Part shown: piece by piece, positions 25,078-33,858 of the stretch
How positions within the stretch are numbered: position 1 is the stretch's first letter
Layout of the letters: each line of letters opens with the position of its first letter
From: an uncultured Oscillospiraceae bacterium
GTDB taxonomy: Bacteria; Bacillota; Clostridia; Oscillospirales; Oscillospiraceae
DNA: 64,000 bases
Assembly (NCBI GenBank): GCA_947629795.1
Contig: CANRFC010000008.1
Coordinates: forward strand, 1-64,000
Direction: 5' to 3'
Notes under the pieces: model-generated
Databases searched by the model: none
What the model was told of the DNA's origin: nothing
The model's input: only the letters and a program-made list of their open reading frames with translations
Made by a program: the position numbers and the translations under genes

Positions 25078-25935
25078 TCAAGCCCTCGTCATGTCCCGGT
25101 GGGTCTCCGCCGCGTCGTACCCCTTCTGGCGGATGAACTCACACAATGCCCTGGTGATGGCCACCGAGCGGTGCTGGCCCCCTGTGCAGCCCACCGCGAT
25201 GACCAGCGCCGCCTTGCCCTCCTCCACGAACTGGGGCAGCAGGAAGCCGATGAGGGCCTCCAGATAGCCCATGAAGTCCTTGGTCTGCTGGTAGCTGAAC
25301 ACAAAATCCCGCACCGGCTTATCCAGGCCGGTCTGGTGCCGCAGCTCCGCGATGTAGAAGGGATTGGGGAGAAAGCGCACGTCGAAGACCAGGTCGGCCT
25401 CGATGGGCACGCCGTACTTGTAGCCGAAGGAGGTCACCGTGATACTCATGGCCCGCTTGGCCTCCCCGCCGCCGAAGAGCCGCACCACCTCGCCCCGGAG
25501 CTTGGCGGTGGACAGGGCGGTGGTGTCGATGATGAACTCCGAGCGCTTGCGCACCGGCTCCAGAATGGCCATCTCCCGGTGGACGGCGGCGTCCAGGCTC
25601 TGGCCCTCCCGGGCCAGGGGGTGGATGCGCCGGGTCTCCTTGTAGCGCTTGATGATGGTGGCGGGGTCGGCCTCCACGAAGAGGGTCTTGTAGTCCATCC
25701 CCATTTTGGACAGGGCGGCCAGGGCGTCAAAGAGCCCGTCGAAGGTCTGCCCGCCCCGGATGTCGCAGACGATGGCCACCCGGTCATACTTCCCCCCGGC
25801 CAGGCACAGCTCGGCAAACCGGGGGATGAGGGGGGCGGGCATGTTGTCCACCACGTAGTAGCCGATATCCTCCAAAAAAGAGGCCGTCTTGCTCTTCCCC
25901 GCCCCGGACATGCCGGAGATGACGATGAATTCCAT
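25078..25935 (-). CDS. rapZ: RNase adapter / nucleotide-binding protein RapZ (YvcJ)
   Basis: 285 residues. N-terminal P-loop ISGMSGAGKSKTASFLED (Walker A near residue 8) and the C-terminal RapZ domain with GCTGGQHRSVAI. In enterobacteria RapZ guides RNase E decay of GlmZ; Firmicutes homologues bind and hydrolyse GTP and their target is unsettled. Start ATG 25935 lies 3 bp downstream of the murB stop. Confidence 0.95.
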   Translation of the reverse strand: MEFIVISGMSGAGKSKTASFLEDIGYYVVDNMPAPLIPRFAELCLAGGKYDRVAIVCDIRGGQTFDGLFDALAALSKMGMDYKTLFVEADPATIIKRYKETRRIHPLAREGQSLDAAVHREMAILEPVRKRSEFIIDTTALSTAKLRGEVVRLFGGGEAKRAMSITVTSFGYKYGVPIEADLVFDVRFLPNPFYIAELRHQTGLDKPVRDFVFSYQQTKDFMGYLEALIGFLLPQFVEEGKAALVIAVGCTGGQHRSVAITRALCEFIRQKGYDAAETHRDMTRA

Positions 25936-25938
25936 TCT

Positions 25939-26874
25939 CTACGCCCCCAAGATCTTGACTTCCGGCTCCAGCTCCACCCCGGAGTGGTCCCGCACCCGGC
26001 GTTTCACTTCCCCGATGAGGGCCAGGATATCGGCGCAGGTGGCCCCCCCGGTGTTGACGATGAACCCGGCGTGCTTCTCCGACACCTGGGCGCCCCCCAC
26101 CCGCAGGCCCTTGCACCCCGCCTGCTCGATGAGGGCGGCGGCGTACACCGGCGTGCCGTCGGGCAGCGGCGCGGGCCGCTTGAAGGTGCTCCCCGCCGAG
26201 GGCAGGTCCAGGGGCTGTTTGCTCCGGCGCTTTTCGGCCAGCTCGGCCATTTTGGCACGGATGGCCTCCTTATCCCCCGGCTCCACCGCCACCTGCACCC
26301 ACAGGATGAACCACTCCGGGTGGTCGGCAAAAATGCTGTGGCGGTAGGAAAATTGACACTCCTCGTTGGAAAAGTGGACCAGTTCTCCCTTTTCATTCAT
26401 AAAGATGACCTCGGTGACCACCTGGGCCATCTCCCCGCCGTAGGCCCCGGCATTCATCACCGTGGCGCCTCCCACGGTGCCGGGGATGCCGGAGAGGGGC
26501 TCCAGCCCGGACTTTCCGTTCCCCTGGGCCCAATTGGCCAGCTTGGACAGGAGGGTCCCGCTGCCGACCCAGATCCGGGTATCCCAAAACTCGGCGCATT
26601 GCAGCCCCAGGGTGGGCTTGATGACGATGCCCTCATACCCGGCGTCGGCGACCAGCAGGTTGGAGCCGTTGCCCAGGAAGAAGGGCTGTATCCCCACCTC
26701 ATGGGCCATTTCGATGGCCGTCCGGGCCGTCTCTTCCCCGTCGGCCATGACCAGGATGGAGGCCGGGCCGCCCACGCGGAAGGTGGTGTGCTTGCTCATG
26801 GGCTCCTGGAACAGGACCCGGCGGTGGTAGATGCGGTTACTCATATCGTTGCTCAGCAGGTTCCAGTTTACCAC
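25939..26874 (-). CDS. murB: UDP-N-acetylmuramate dehydrogenase
   Basis: Flavoenzyme that reduces UDP-GlcNAc-enolpyruvate to UDP-MurNAc in peptidoglycan synthesis. 311 residues; FAD-binding motifs MSKHTTFRVGGPA and LGNGSNLLV, the LSGIPGTVGGATVMNAGAYG signature, and C-terminal SAGSTFKRP and HAGFIVN. This is the type II (short) form. Start GTG 26874 is supported by GGAGGG nine bases upstream. It lies 33 bp after recN, and heads the cell-wall block. Confidence 0.96.
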   Translation of the reverse strand: MVNWNLLSNDMSNRIYHRRVLFQEPMSKHTTFRVGGPASILVMADGEETARTAIEMAHEVGIQPFFLGNGSNLLVADAGYEGIVIKPTLGLQCAEFWDTRIWVGSGTLLSKLANWAQGNGKSGLEPLSGIPGTVGGATVMNAGAYGGEMAQVVTEVIFMNEKGELVHFSNEECQFSYRHSIFADHPEWFILWVQVAVEPGDKEAIRAKMAELAEKRRSKQPLDLPSAGSTFKRPAPLPDGTPVYAAALIEQAGCKGLRVGGAQVSEKHAGFIVNTGGATCADILALIGEVKRRVRDHSGVELEPEVKILGA

Positions 26875-26907
26875 AGATGCTCCCTCCTTCCCATCAGTGT
26901 ATGCGCT

Positions 26908-28599
26908 TTACAGCCCTTTCTTGTACGCCGCGGCGGCGTCCAGCAGCTCCCCGGCGGAGTCCAGCGCCGCCTGGGTGATGCGGTCCCCGGAGGTGAGCCG
27001 GGCCAGCTCCCCCTTCCGACGCTCCCGGTCCAATTGCTCCACCCGGGTGAAGGTCCGGCCGTCCTGCTCCCCCTTCTCCACCGAGAAGTGGACGTCGGCC
27101 ATGGCGGCCAGCTGGGGCAGGTGGGTCACGCACAGCACCTGCTTGTGCCGAGCCACCTGGGAGAGCTTTTCCGCCACCTTCTGGGCCGCCCGGCCTGAGA
27201 CCCCGGCGTCCACCTCGTCAAAGACCAGGGTGCCCACATCGTCGTCCTGGGCCAGCACGTTCTTCAGGGCCAGCATGATCCGGGACAGTTCGCCTCCCGA
27301 GGCGATCTTCTGGATAGGCTTCAGGTCCTCCCCCACGTTGGCCGACATGAGGAAGCGCACCACGTCGGCCCCGTCCTCGTTCAGGCCGTTTTCGCTGCCT
27401 ACCGGGGCCAGCTCCACCCGGAAGCGGACCTTGGGCATATCCAGCTGGGCCAGCTCGGCCTGGATGCGCTCCTCCAGGGCCTTGCCCGCCTTTTGCCGGG
27501 CTTCGGAGAGCTCCCCGGCCTTCTTTTGGGCGTCGGCCAGGGCCTTCTCCCGCTGGGCCCGGAGCTGGATGAGGGTGTCGTCGGCAAACTGGATCTCGTC
27601 CAGCTCCTGCCGGCAGCGCTCCAGAAAGTCGATCATGTCCTCCACCGAGGCGCCGTACTTCTTTTTCAGGCGGTAGAGCAGGTCCAGCCGGCCCTCCACC
27701 TGGTCCAGCTCCCCCGGCTCGAAGTCGAAGCTCCCCCGCAGGTCCCGGGCGGTGTCTGCCGCGTCCTGGACCTGGCAGCGGCAGTCGGTGAGCCGCTCCC
27801 GCAGCTCATCCAGCTCGGTGCTGACCCCGGCGATCCGCTCCAGGGCCTGCTCGGCCTCCATGAGCAGATCGGCGGCGCCGGGGGCGTCCTCGTCCCCGGA
27901 CAGGGCATAGCTGGCCCCCTGGGCGGCCTCGGCCAGGTCGGCGGCATTGCGCAGCACCTCCCGGCGCTCCATCAGGGCCTCCTCCTCTCCAGGGGTCAGC
28001 CCGGCGCGCTCCAGCTCGCCGATCTGGAACTGGAGGGTGTCAACCCGCCGGGCCTTCTCGCTCTCGTCCATCTGGAGAGCGGTCATCTTCTTGTCCAGGG
28101 CCCGCAGCTCCGCAAAGGCCTCCTGATAGACCGCCAGGGACCCCTCCAGGGCCCCGAAGCGGTCCAGATACCCCAGGTGGCAGCCCTCGTCCAGGAGCTG
28201 CTGCCCGTCGTGCTGGCCGTGGATGTTCAGGAGCTGCCGGCCCAGGTCCCTGAGCTGGGAGACCGTCACCGGCCGGCCGTTGACCCGGCAGAGGTTTTTC
28301 CCGTCGGGCAGGATCTCCCGCTGGAGCAGGAGCTCCCCGTTCTCGTCGGGGCCCAGGCCGCTCTCCACCATCCAGTGCAGGGGCTTCACCCCGGTGAAGG
28401 CGGCACTGACCAGGGCGGACTTTGCCCCGGTGCGGATGAGTTCCCGGCTGGCCCGCTCGCCGGTCACCGCCCCCATGGCGTCCACCACGATGGACTTGCC
28501 CGCGCCGGTCTCGCCGGTGAGGGCGTTGAAGCCGGCGCCGAAGAGGATGTCCGCGGCCTGGATGACGGCGATATTCTCGATGTGCAGGACCTCCAGCAT
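26908..28599 (-). CDS. recN: DNA repair protein RecN
   Basis: 563-residue SMC-like ATPase acting in double-strand break repair. Walker A GETGAGKS lies near residue 30, a long coiled coil occupies the middle (about 150-370), and the C-terminal ABC signature region has IASGGELSRIMLALK and LVFDEVDAGVSG (Walker B). The length is normal. ATG 28599 is preceded by GGAGG. Downstream of argR in the common Firmicute order. Confidence 0.97.
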   Translation of the reverse strand: MLEVLHIENIAVIQAADILFGAGFNALTGETGAGKSIVVDAMGAVTGERASRELIRTGAKSALVSAAFTGVKPLHWMVESGLGPDENGELLLQREILPDGKNLCRVNGRPVTVSQLRDLGRQLLNIHGQHDGQQLLDEGCHLGYLDRFGALEGSLAVYQEAFAELRALDKKMTALQMDESEKARRVDTLQFQIGELERAGLTPGEEEALMERREVLRNAADLAEAAQGASYALSGDEDAPGAADLLMEAEQALERIAGVSTELDELRERLTDCRCQVQDAADTARDLRGSFDFEPGELDQVEGRLDLLYRLKKKYGASVEDMIDFLERCRQELDEIQFADDTLIQLRAQREKALADAQKKAGELSEARQKAGKALEERIQAELAQLDMPKVRFRVELAPVGSENGLNEDGADVVRFLMSANVGEDLKPIQKIASGGELSRIMLALKNVLAQDDDVGTLVFDEVDAGVSGRAAQKVAEKLSQVARHKQVLCVTHLPQLAAMADVHFSVEKGEQDGRTFTRVEQLDRERRKGELARLTSGDRITQAALDSAGELLDAAAAYKKGL

Positions 28600-28625
28600 C
28601 TTCCTCCACTCCTTTGCGCGTACCC

Positions 28626-29078
28626 TCAGTTCAGCATCTGCCGGACCTGGGTGCAGAAGTCCTCGGCGGCCTGGGCGGTGCGCATGACCAGCAGGGCGGT
28701 GTCGTCCCCCGCCACAGTGCCCACCACCTCGGGCACCTCCATATTGTCAATGGCCGAGCCCACCCCGTGGGCCAGGCCGGGCATGGTCTTGAGCACGATG
28801 AGGTTCTGGGCCAGGTCGAAGGAGAGGACCCCCTCCCGGAAGATGGCCCGGAGGCGGCCGGCGTAATCCTGGTCGACCTTGCGCTGGGAGACGGCGTACT
28901 TGTAAAAGCCGCCGGGGGTGAGCTCCTTCACCAGGCCCAGCTCTTTGATATCCCGGGAAATGGTGGCCTGGGTGGTGGATACCCCCAGGTCCTTCAGGGC
29001 AAGGAGGAGCTGCTCCTGGGTCTCCACATCCTCGCGCTCCACAATGTCCAGAATGACCTGCTGTCGTTTGCTCTTCAT
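28626..29078 (-). CDS. argR: Arginine repressor ArgR
   Basis: 150 residues. N-terminal winged helix (about 1-70) with the recognition segment STTQATISRDIKELGL; C-terminal oligomerisation and arginine-binding domain with GTVAGDDTALLVM, whose paired aspartates bind arginine. It represses arginine synthesis genes as a hexamer. Starts 4 bp after the nadK stop. The placement with recN and tlyA is conserved in Firmicutes and is not tied to arginine genes. Confidence 0.96.
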   Translation of the reverse strand: MKSKRQQVILDIVEREDVETQEQLLLALKDLGVSTTQATISRDIKELGLVKELTPGGFYKYAVSQRKVDQDYAGRLRAIFREGVLSFDLAQNLIVLKTMPGLAHGVGSAIDNMEVPEVVGTVAGDDTALLVMRTAQAAEDFCTQVRQMLN

Positions 29079-29082
29079 ACCC

Positions 29083-29949
29083 TCACATCCTTCCCAGTTT
29101 TTGTTCCACTACGGAATAGAAGCTGCGATTGGTCAGTTTGGCCAGCTGGGCCTTGCGCTCGCTGCGGCGCAGCTCCACCTGGTCTCCGCCTCCCAGGCGG
29201 AAGGCCTTGCCCCCGTCCACCGACAGGTAGGCGGTCTTCCGGGAGAGCTTTCCCATGCGCACCGTCACCGCCCGGCTCCCCCCCAGCACGAAGCTGCGGG
29301 CGTGGAGGGCGTGGGGACAGATGGGGGTGACCAGGATATTCTCCGCCGTGGGCTCCACGATGGGCCCTCCGGCGGACATGGAGTAAGCGGTGGAGCCGGT
29401 GGGCGTGGACACGATGACCCCGTCCCCCGAGAACCGCCCCACCTGGGCAGCGTCCGACTTGACCTCCAGCTCGATGACCCGGGCAATGGCGCCCTTGGTG
29501 ATCACCGCGTCGTTGAGGGCCAGGTCCCGGAAAATGGTCTTCCCCTCCCGGCGGACCGAGACCTCCATCATCATCCGCTCCTCAACGGCGTACTTGCCCT
29601 CGGTGAGCTTGCTCAGACGGCTCAGCTCGGCCACCTCCAGCTCGGCCATGAAGCCCACGCTGCCCAGATTCACCCCCAGCACGGGGATATTGTGAGCCTG
29701 GGCATCCTTGGCGGCGTGGAGGATGGTGCCGTCCCCGCCGAAGCACACCAGCAGGTCGGCCCCCTGCAGGGCCGCCTCCGGGTCGATGAACTTCAGATGG
29801 GCGGGCACGTCCACCCCGCTGCCCTTGTCCAGGGCAAAGGGCAGCGCGATGCAGGTGTCGGCCCCCGCCTGACGCAGGATCTTCTGAGCGGCCTGAACGG
29901 CCTTGAGCCCCTTGTCCCGGTAGGGGTTGGGGCTGAGTACGATCTTCAT
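29083..29949 (-). CDS. nadK: NAD kinase
   Basis: 288 residues. Phosphorylates NAD to NADP. The GGDGT motif lies in CFGGDGTIL, followed by NLGSVGFMAE and the NDAVITKG and TPTGSTAYSMSAGG signatures. ATG 29949 has GAGGAGGGAG five bases upstream; longer in-frame extensions upstream have no ribosome binding site. A 109-bp gap to tlyA contains the small hairpin GGGCCGA/TCGGCCC without a T run. Confidence 0.95.
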   Translation of the reverse strand: MKIVLSPNPYRDKGLKAVQAAQKILRQAGADTCIALPFALDKGSGVDVPAHLKFIDPEAALQGADLLVCFGGDGTILHAAKDAQAHNIPVLGVNLGSVGFMAELEVAELSRLSKLTEGKYAVEERMMMEVSVRREGKTIFRDLALNDAVITKGAIARVIELEVKSDAAQVGRFSGDGVIVSTPTGSTAYSMSAGGPIVEPTAENILVTPICPHALHARSFVLGGSRAVTVRMGKLSRKTAYLSVDGGKAFRLGGGDQVELRRSERKAQLAKLTNRSFYSVVEQKLGRM

Positions 29950-30058
29950 TTCCGCTCCCTCCTCATATGAAAGGCTTCCTCCGGGCCGCCGGAAACAGCG
30001 GTCCCCGCGGTTTGCCCGGGCATCCCCGGCAGGGCCGATCTTTCGGCCCATCCTTCCT

Positions 30059-30856
30059 CTATCCGCCCAGCGCGGCGTGGGAGTCCTCCACAACGGCGTT
30101 CAGGTCTCCCTGCCAGCTCTCCCCCTCCCCGGCGGAGAGCCAGCCCAGATATTCGATGTTGCCCTCGGGGCCACGGATGGGGGACCAGGTGAGCCCCTTC
30201 ACCGAAAAGCCGGCGTCATCGGCGTGCTTTAAGAAGTTCTCCAGGACCTCCAGGTGGACCTTTTTGTCCCGGACCACGCCCTTTTTGCCCACCTTCTCCC
30301 GGCCCGCCTCAAACTGGGGCTTGACCAGGCAGACCCCCTCCCCCGCCGGGGCCATCAGGGCGCGCAGAGGGGGCAGGATAAGACTCAGGGAGATGAAGGA
30401 CACATCCACGCTGAAAAAATCCAGTGGATCGGGGACCTGCTCCGCCGTGAGATACCGGGCGTTGGTCCGCTCCAGGCACACCACCCGGGGGTCCTGGCGG
30501 AGCTTCCAGGCGAACTGCCCGTAGCCCACGTCCACGGCGTAGACCTTCCCCGCCCCGTTCTGGAGCATGCAGTCGGTAAAGCCCCCGGTGGAGGCCCCGA
30601 TGTCGGCGCAGGTCCTGCCCTCCAGGGCGATGGGCCAGGTCTCCATGGCCTTCTCCAGCTTGTAGCCCCCCCGGCTGACGTACTTCAGGCCGCCCCCCCG
30701 GACCTCGATGGGGGCGTCCTCCGCCGTGGGGGCGCCGGCCTTGTCCACCTTCTGGCCGGCCACGTAGACCTCCCCGGCCATGATGAGGGCCTGGGCCTTC
30801 TGCCGGGACTCTGCGAGCCCCCGCTCAGCCAGAAGTACGTCCAGACGCTTTTTCAA
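30059..30856 (-). CDS. tlyA: TlyA family rRNA 2'-O-methyltransferase
   Basis: 265 residues: an S4 RNA-binding domain (about 1-60, KRLDVLLAERGLAESRQKA) and a Rossmann methyltransferase with ADIGASTGGFTDCML as the SAM site and VKPQFEAGR. TlyA methylates 16S and 23S rRNA cytidines; in some species it is also called a haemolysin. The start lies inside the 3' end of dxs (32-bp overlap), so the two are coupled. Confidence 0.94.
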   Translation of the reverse strand: MKKRLDVLLAERGLAESRQKAQALIMAGEVYVAGQKVDKAGAPTAEDAPIEVRGGGLKYVSRGGYKLEKAMETWPIALEGRTCADIGASTGGFTDCMLQNGAGKVYAVDVGYGQFAWKLRQDPRVVCLERTNARYLTAEQVPDPLDFFSVDVSFISLSLILPPLRALMAPAGEGVCLVKPQFEAGREKVGKKGVVRDKKVHLEVLENFLKHADDAGFSVKGLTWSPIRGPEGNIEYLGWLSAGEGESWQGDLNAVVEDSHAALGG

Positions 30857-32690
30857 GGTCGGTCACCTCCTTGACCTGCCGGAAAATGCTCTCGGCGTCC
30901 AGGTTGTTCATCCACCGGAGCTGCTCCACCGTCCCCTGGGGCGGCACCCGGTCTCCCAGGTTCCGTAAAGTAATATACCTTGTCTTCATTCCGCTGACGG
31001 CCAGCTCGGCGGCCACCCGTCGGCCCACGCAGTTGAATTCCATACATTCCTCGTAAAACCAAAGGGTCCCGGTCTTTTCCACCGAGTCGAAAAGCGGGTC
31101 CCAGGAGGTGAATGTAAGGTGATTCAGCTTGACAACTTCCGCCGAGATCTGCTCCTTCTCCAGCCGCTCTGCGGCCTCCAGGAGGGCGCCGATCTGGGTG
31201 CCGTAGCCCGCCAGGGTCACGTCCCGGCCCTCCCGGAGGACCGCCATGGGTGCTGTGCCGCTGTCGGCGGTGTAGTTTCCCTCGCCCCCTCTGGGGTAGC
31301 GCACCGCCACCGGGCCCTTCACGGTGTGGATGGCGTAGTCCAGCATGGTGCGCAGCTCGGCGAAGGAGGCCGGGGCCAGCACGGTCATGCCGGGAACGGT
31401 GCTCAGGAAGCCCACATCGAACACCCCGTGGTGGGTCTCGCCGTCCTCTCCCACCAGCCCGGCCCGGTCCACGCAGAGCACCACATGGAGCCCTTGCAGG
31501 GACACGTCGTGGAGGAGCATATCATAGGCGCGCTGGAGGAAGGAGGAATAGACGGCGAACACGGGGATCATCCCCTGTTTGGCCATGCCGGCGCACATGG
31601 TGACGGCGTGGCCCTCGGCGATGCCCACGTCGAAAAACCGCTCCGGGAACCGTTGGGCAAAGCCGGTGAGCCCCGTGCCGGGGCACATGGCGGCGGTGAC
31701 GGCGCAGATGCGCCCGTCCCGCTCGGCCAGGGCGGTGAGCTCCTCCCCGAACACCGCCGAGAAGTTGGGCTTGGACGGGCCCAGGCTCTTCCCGGTCTCA
31801 GGGTCGAACTTCCCCACCCCGTGGAATCGGTCTGGCTCGGCTTCGGCGGGGAGATAGCCCTTTCCCTTCACCGTGCGCACGTGGAGGAGCACCGGCCCGG
31901 GCAGGTCCTTGGCGTACTTCAGAAGCCGGGTGAGGTTCTTCACATCGTGGCCGTCCACCGGCCCCAGGTAGGTAAAGCCCATATCCTCGAAGAGGGAACA
32001 GGGCAGCAGGGTCTCCTTCACGGCGGTCTTGATCTTGTGGGTGATCTTGTATACCCTCCGGCCCACGCCGAAGGAGCGCATCACCTTTCGGTAGCCCTTC
32101 TTGAAGCTCAGGTACTGGGGCTTGAGCCGCTGGCGGGCCAGGTGCTCGGCCACGCCCCCCACATTGTGGGTGATGGACATGCCGTTGTCGTTGAGGATGA
32201 CCAGCATGGGCTCGCCGCTGTCCCCGGCATCGGAGAGCCCCTCATAGGCCAGCCCGCCGGTGAGGGCGCCGTCTCCCAGCAGGGCGACGACGTGATAGTT
32301 CTTCTTCGCCAGGGTCCGGGCCCGGGCCATGCCCACCGCCACCGACACCGCCGTGGAGGCGTGCCCCACCACGAAGGCGTCGCAGGCGCTCTCCCCCGGC
32401 TTGGGGAAGCCGGAGAGCCCCCCGAAGGTCCGAAGGGTGTCCATACACCCGTCCCGGCCGGTGAGCATCTTGTGGCAGTAGCACTGGTGCCCCACGTCGA
32501 AGACGATGCGGTCCCGCTCAGGGGCGAACACCCGGTGAAGGGCCACGGTGAGCTCCACCGCCCCCAGGTTGGAGGCCAGATGCCCCCCGGTCTGGGAGAC
32601 CACCTCGATGAGCCGCTCCCGGAGTTGGGCACAGAGGGCCTCGGCCTCGGCGTCGGTGATGAGATGCAGATTCTGCGGGATATCCAGCAC
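30825..32690 (-). CDS. dxs: 1-deoxy-D-xylulose-5-phosphate synthase
   Basis: First enzyme of the MEP isoprenoid pathway, condensing pyruvate and glyceraldehyde-3-phosphate with thiamine diphosphate. 621 residues, the usual length. GHQCYCHKML and LLGDGALTGG (ThDP motif, closed by ILNDNGMSI) are present, as are the transketolase central domain with DVGIAEGHAV and the C-terminal domain. GTG 32690 follows AAAGGGGGG eight bases upstream. It follows ispA by 41 bp, so two isoprenoid genes are adjacent. Confidence 0.96.
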   Translation of the reverse strand: MLDIPQNLHLITDAEAEALCAQLRERLIEVVSQTGGHLASNLGAVELTVALHRVFAPERDRIVFDVGHQCYCHKMLTGRDGCMDTLRTFGGLSGFPKPGESACDAFVVGHASTAVSVAVGMARARTLAKKNYHVVALLGDGALTGGLAYEGLSDAGDSGEPMLVILNDNGMSITHNVGGVAEHLARQRLKPQYLSFKKGYRKVMRSFGVGRRVYKITHKIKTAVKETLLPCSLFEDMGFTYLGPVDGHDVKNLTRLLKYAKDLPGPVLLHVRTVKGKGYLPAEAEPDRFHGVGKFDPETGKSLGPSKPNFSAVFGEELTALAERDGRICAVTAAMCPGTGLTGFAQRFPERFFDVGIAEGHAVTMCAGMAKQGMIPVFAVYSSFLQRAYDMLLHDVSLQGLHVVLCVDRAGLVGEDGETHHGVFDVGFLSTVPGMTVLAPASFAELRTMLDYAIHTVKGPVAVRYPRGGEGNYTADSGTAPMAVLREGRDVTLAGYGTQIGALLEAAERLEKEQISAEVVKLNHLTFTSWDPLFDSVEKTGTLWFYEECMEFNCVGRRVAAELAVSGMKTRYITLRNLGDRVPPQGTVEQLRWMNNLDAESIFRQVKEVTDLEKASGRTSG

Positions 32691-32731
32691 AAAGGGCCCC
32701 CCTTTCACAAAAAATATTTTGCTCCGGGCCG

Positions 32732-33622
32732 TCAGTGGGTCCGAAGGGCCAGCCGGTCGGCCAGGGTCTCCAGAAATTCCGTGCCGCCGAGCCACTTCGC
32801 AGCCCCCAGGGCCTCCTTGGCGGCCTGGGTGTAGGTCTCCACCGCCTTTTCGCACTTCTCCGGTCCCGCCAGAGTCACATAGGTGGTCTTGCCCTGCTGG
32901 GCGTCGGAACCGATGGGCTTGCCCAACACCTCGGCGGTGCTTGTCACGTCCAGGATGTCGTCCCGGATCTGAAAGGCCAGGCCCAGGTTGGCGGCGTAGC
33001 CCATGGCGGCGTCCATGCACTCGCCGGGCACGTCCTCCCGGCAGCCGATGGCGGCCACCACTCCCATCATGCAGGCCGCCCGGAGCAGGTCCCCGGTCTT
33101 TCTGTCGTCGATGTCCGCCAGCTTTTGCAGGCTGTCGGGGCCCTCCTTGCCCAGGGTGTCCCAGTACTGGCCCAGGCACATGCCATCCGGCCCGGCGGCC
33201 TCGCTGAGGATGAGGGCGGCCATCTGGGGCGCCGTGTTCAGCCGCAGGCTCTTGCACCGAAGAACGGTCTGGAAGGCCGCGGCCTGGAGGGCGTCCCCCG
33301 CCAGCACCGCCGCCGTCTCGCCGTAGACCTTGTGGCAGGTGGGCTTTCCCCGGCGCAGATCGTCGTTGTCCATACAGGGCAGGTCGTCGTGGATGAGGGA
33401 GTAGGTGTGGAGCATCTCCACGGCGCAGGCGAAGTCCAGGGCGTCCTCTGCCTTTCCTCCGGCGGCCTCGCAGAAGGCCAGGCACAGCACCGGGCGGATG
33501 CGCTTGCCCCCGGCCAGCAGGCTGTACCGCATGACCTCGTTCAGGCCCCCGCCGGGGAAGCACTGCTCCAGCCGCCCCTCCGCCAGGGCCTTGTAGGCGT
33601 CATAGCGCTCCTGATAGCTCAT
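32732..33622 (-). CDS. ispA: Polyprenyl (farnesyl) diphosphate synthase
   Basis: 296 residues, all-alpha prenyltransferase making farnesyl (or geranylgeranyl) diphosphate for undecaprenyl and quinone synthesis. The first aspartate-rich motif is DDLPCMDNDDLRRG and the second is DDILDVT; GGKRIRP is the substrate-binding lysine-arginine site. Start overlaps the xseB stop (ATGA). Exact chain length is not determined here. Confidence 0.95.
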   Translation of the reverse strand: MSYQERYDAYKALAEGRLEQCFPGGGLNEVMRYSLLAGGKRIRPVLCLAFCEAAGGKAEDALDFACAVEMLHTYSLIHDDLPCMDNDDLRRGKPTCHKVYGETAAVLAGDALQAAAFQTVLRCKSLRLNTAPQMAALILSEAAGPDGMCLGQYWDTLGKEGPDSLQKLADIDDRKTGDLLRAACMMGVVAAIGCREDVPGECMDAAMGYAANLGLAFQIRDDILDVTSTAEVLGKPIGSDAQQGKTTYVTLAGPEKCEKAVETYTQAAKEALGAAKWLGGTEFLETLADRLALRTH

Positions 33623-33855
33623 GGCATCTCCTCCATTTCGGCCTCCACCGGGGCCCCGTCGGGGCCGGGGAGGAGCTTATGGACCTTCTGCTCGGCCTTA
33701 TCCAGGGCGGCAGAGCAGGTCCTGATGAGCCCGGAGCCCTCTTCAAAGAGGGCCAGGGCCTCCTCCAGGGGGGCCTCCCCCGAGTCCAGCCGGGCCACGA
33801 TCTCCTCCAGCCGCTTCATGGAGTCCTCAAAGGACAGTTGTTTTTTCGTGGGCAT
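33619..33855 (-). CDS. xseB: Exodeoxyribonuclease VII small subunit
   Basis: 78 residues, family length. SFEDSMKRLEEIVARLDSGE and the following acidic helix are the XseB signature; two helices form a coiled coil that binds XseA. Lies 3 bp after xseA and overlaps ispA by four bases. Confidence 0.95.
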   Translation of the reverse strand: MPTKKQLSFEDSMKRLEEIVARLDSGEAPLEEALALFEEGSGLIRTCSAALDKAEQKVHKLLPGPDGAPVEAEMEEMP

Positions 33856-33858
33856 GGG

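Noticed and set aside
32701-33563. Extension of dxs upstream into the ispA region in the same frame
   Set aside because: The extra part is antiparallel-frame reading of ispA; ispA has intact DDxxD motifs and dxs has its own GTG with a good ribosome binding site.
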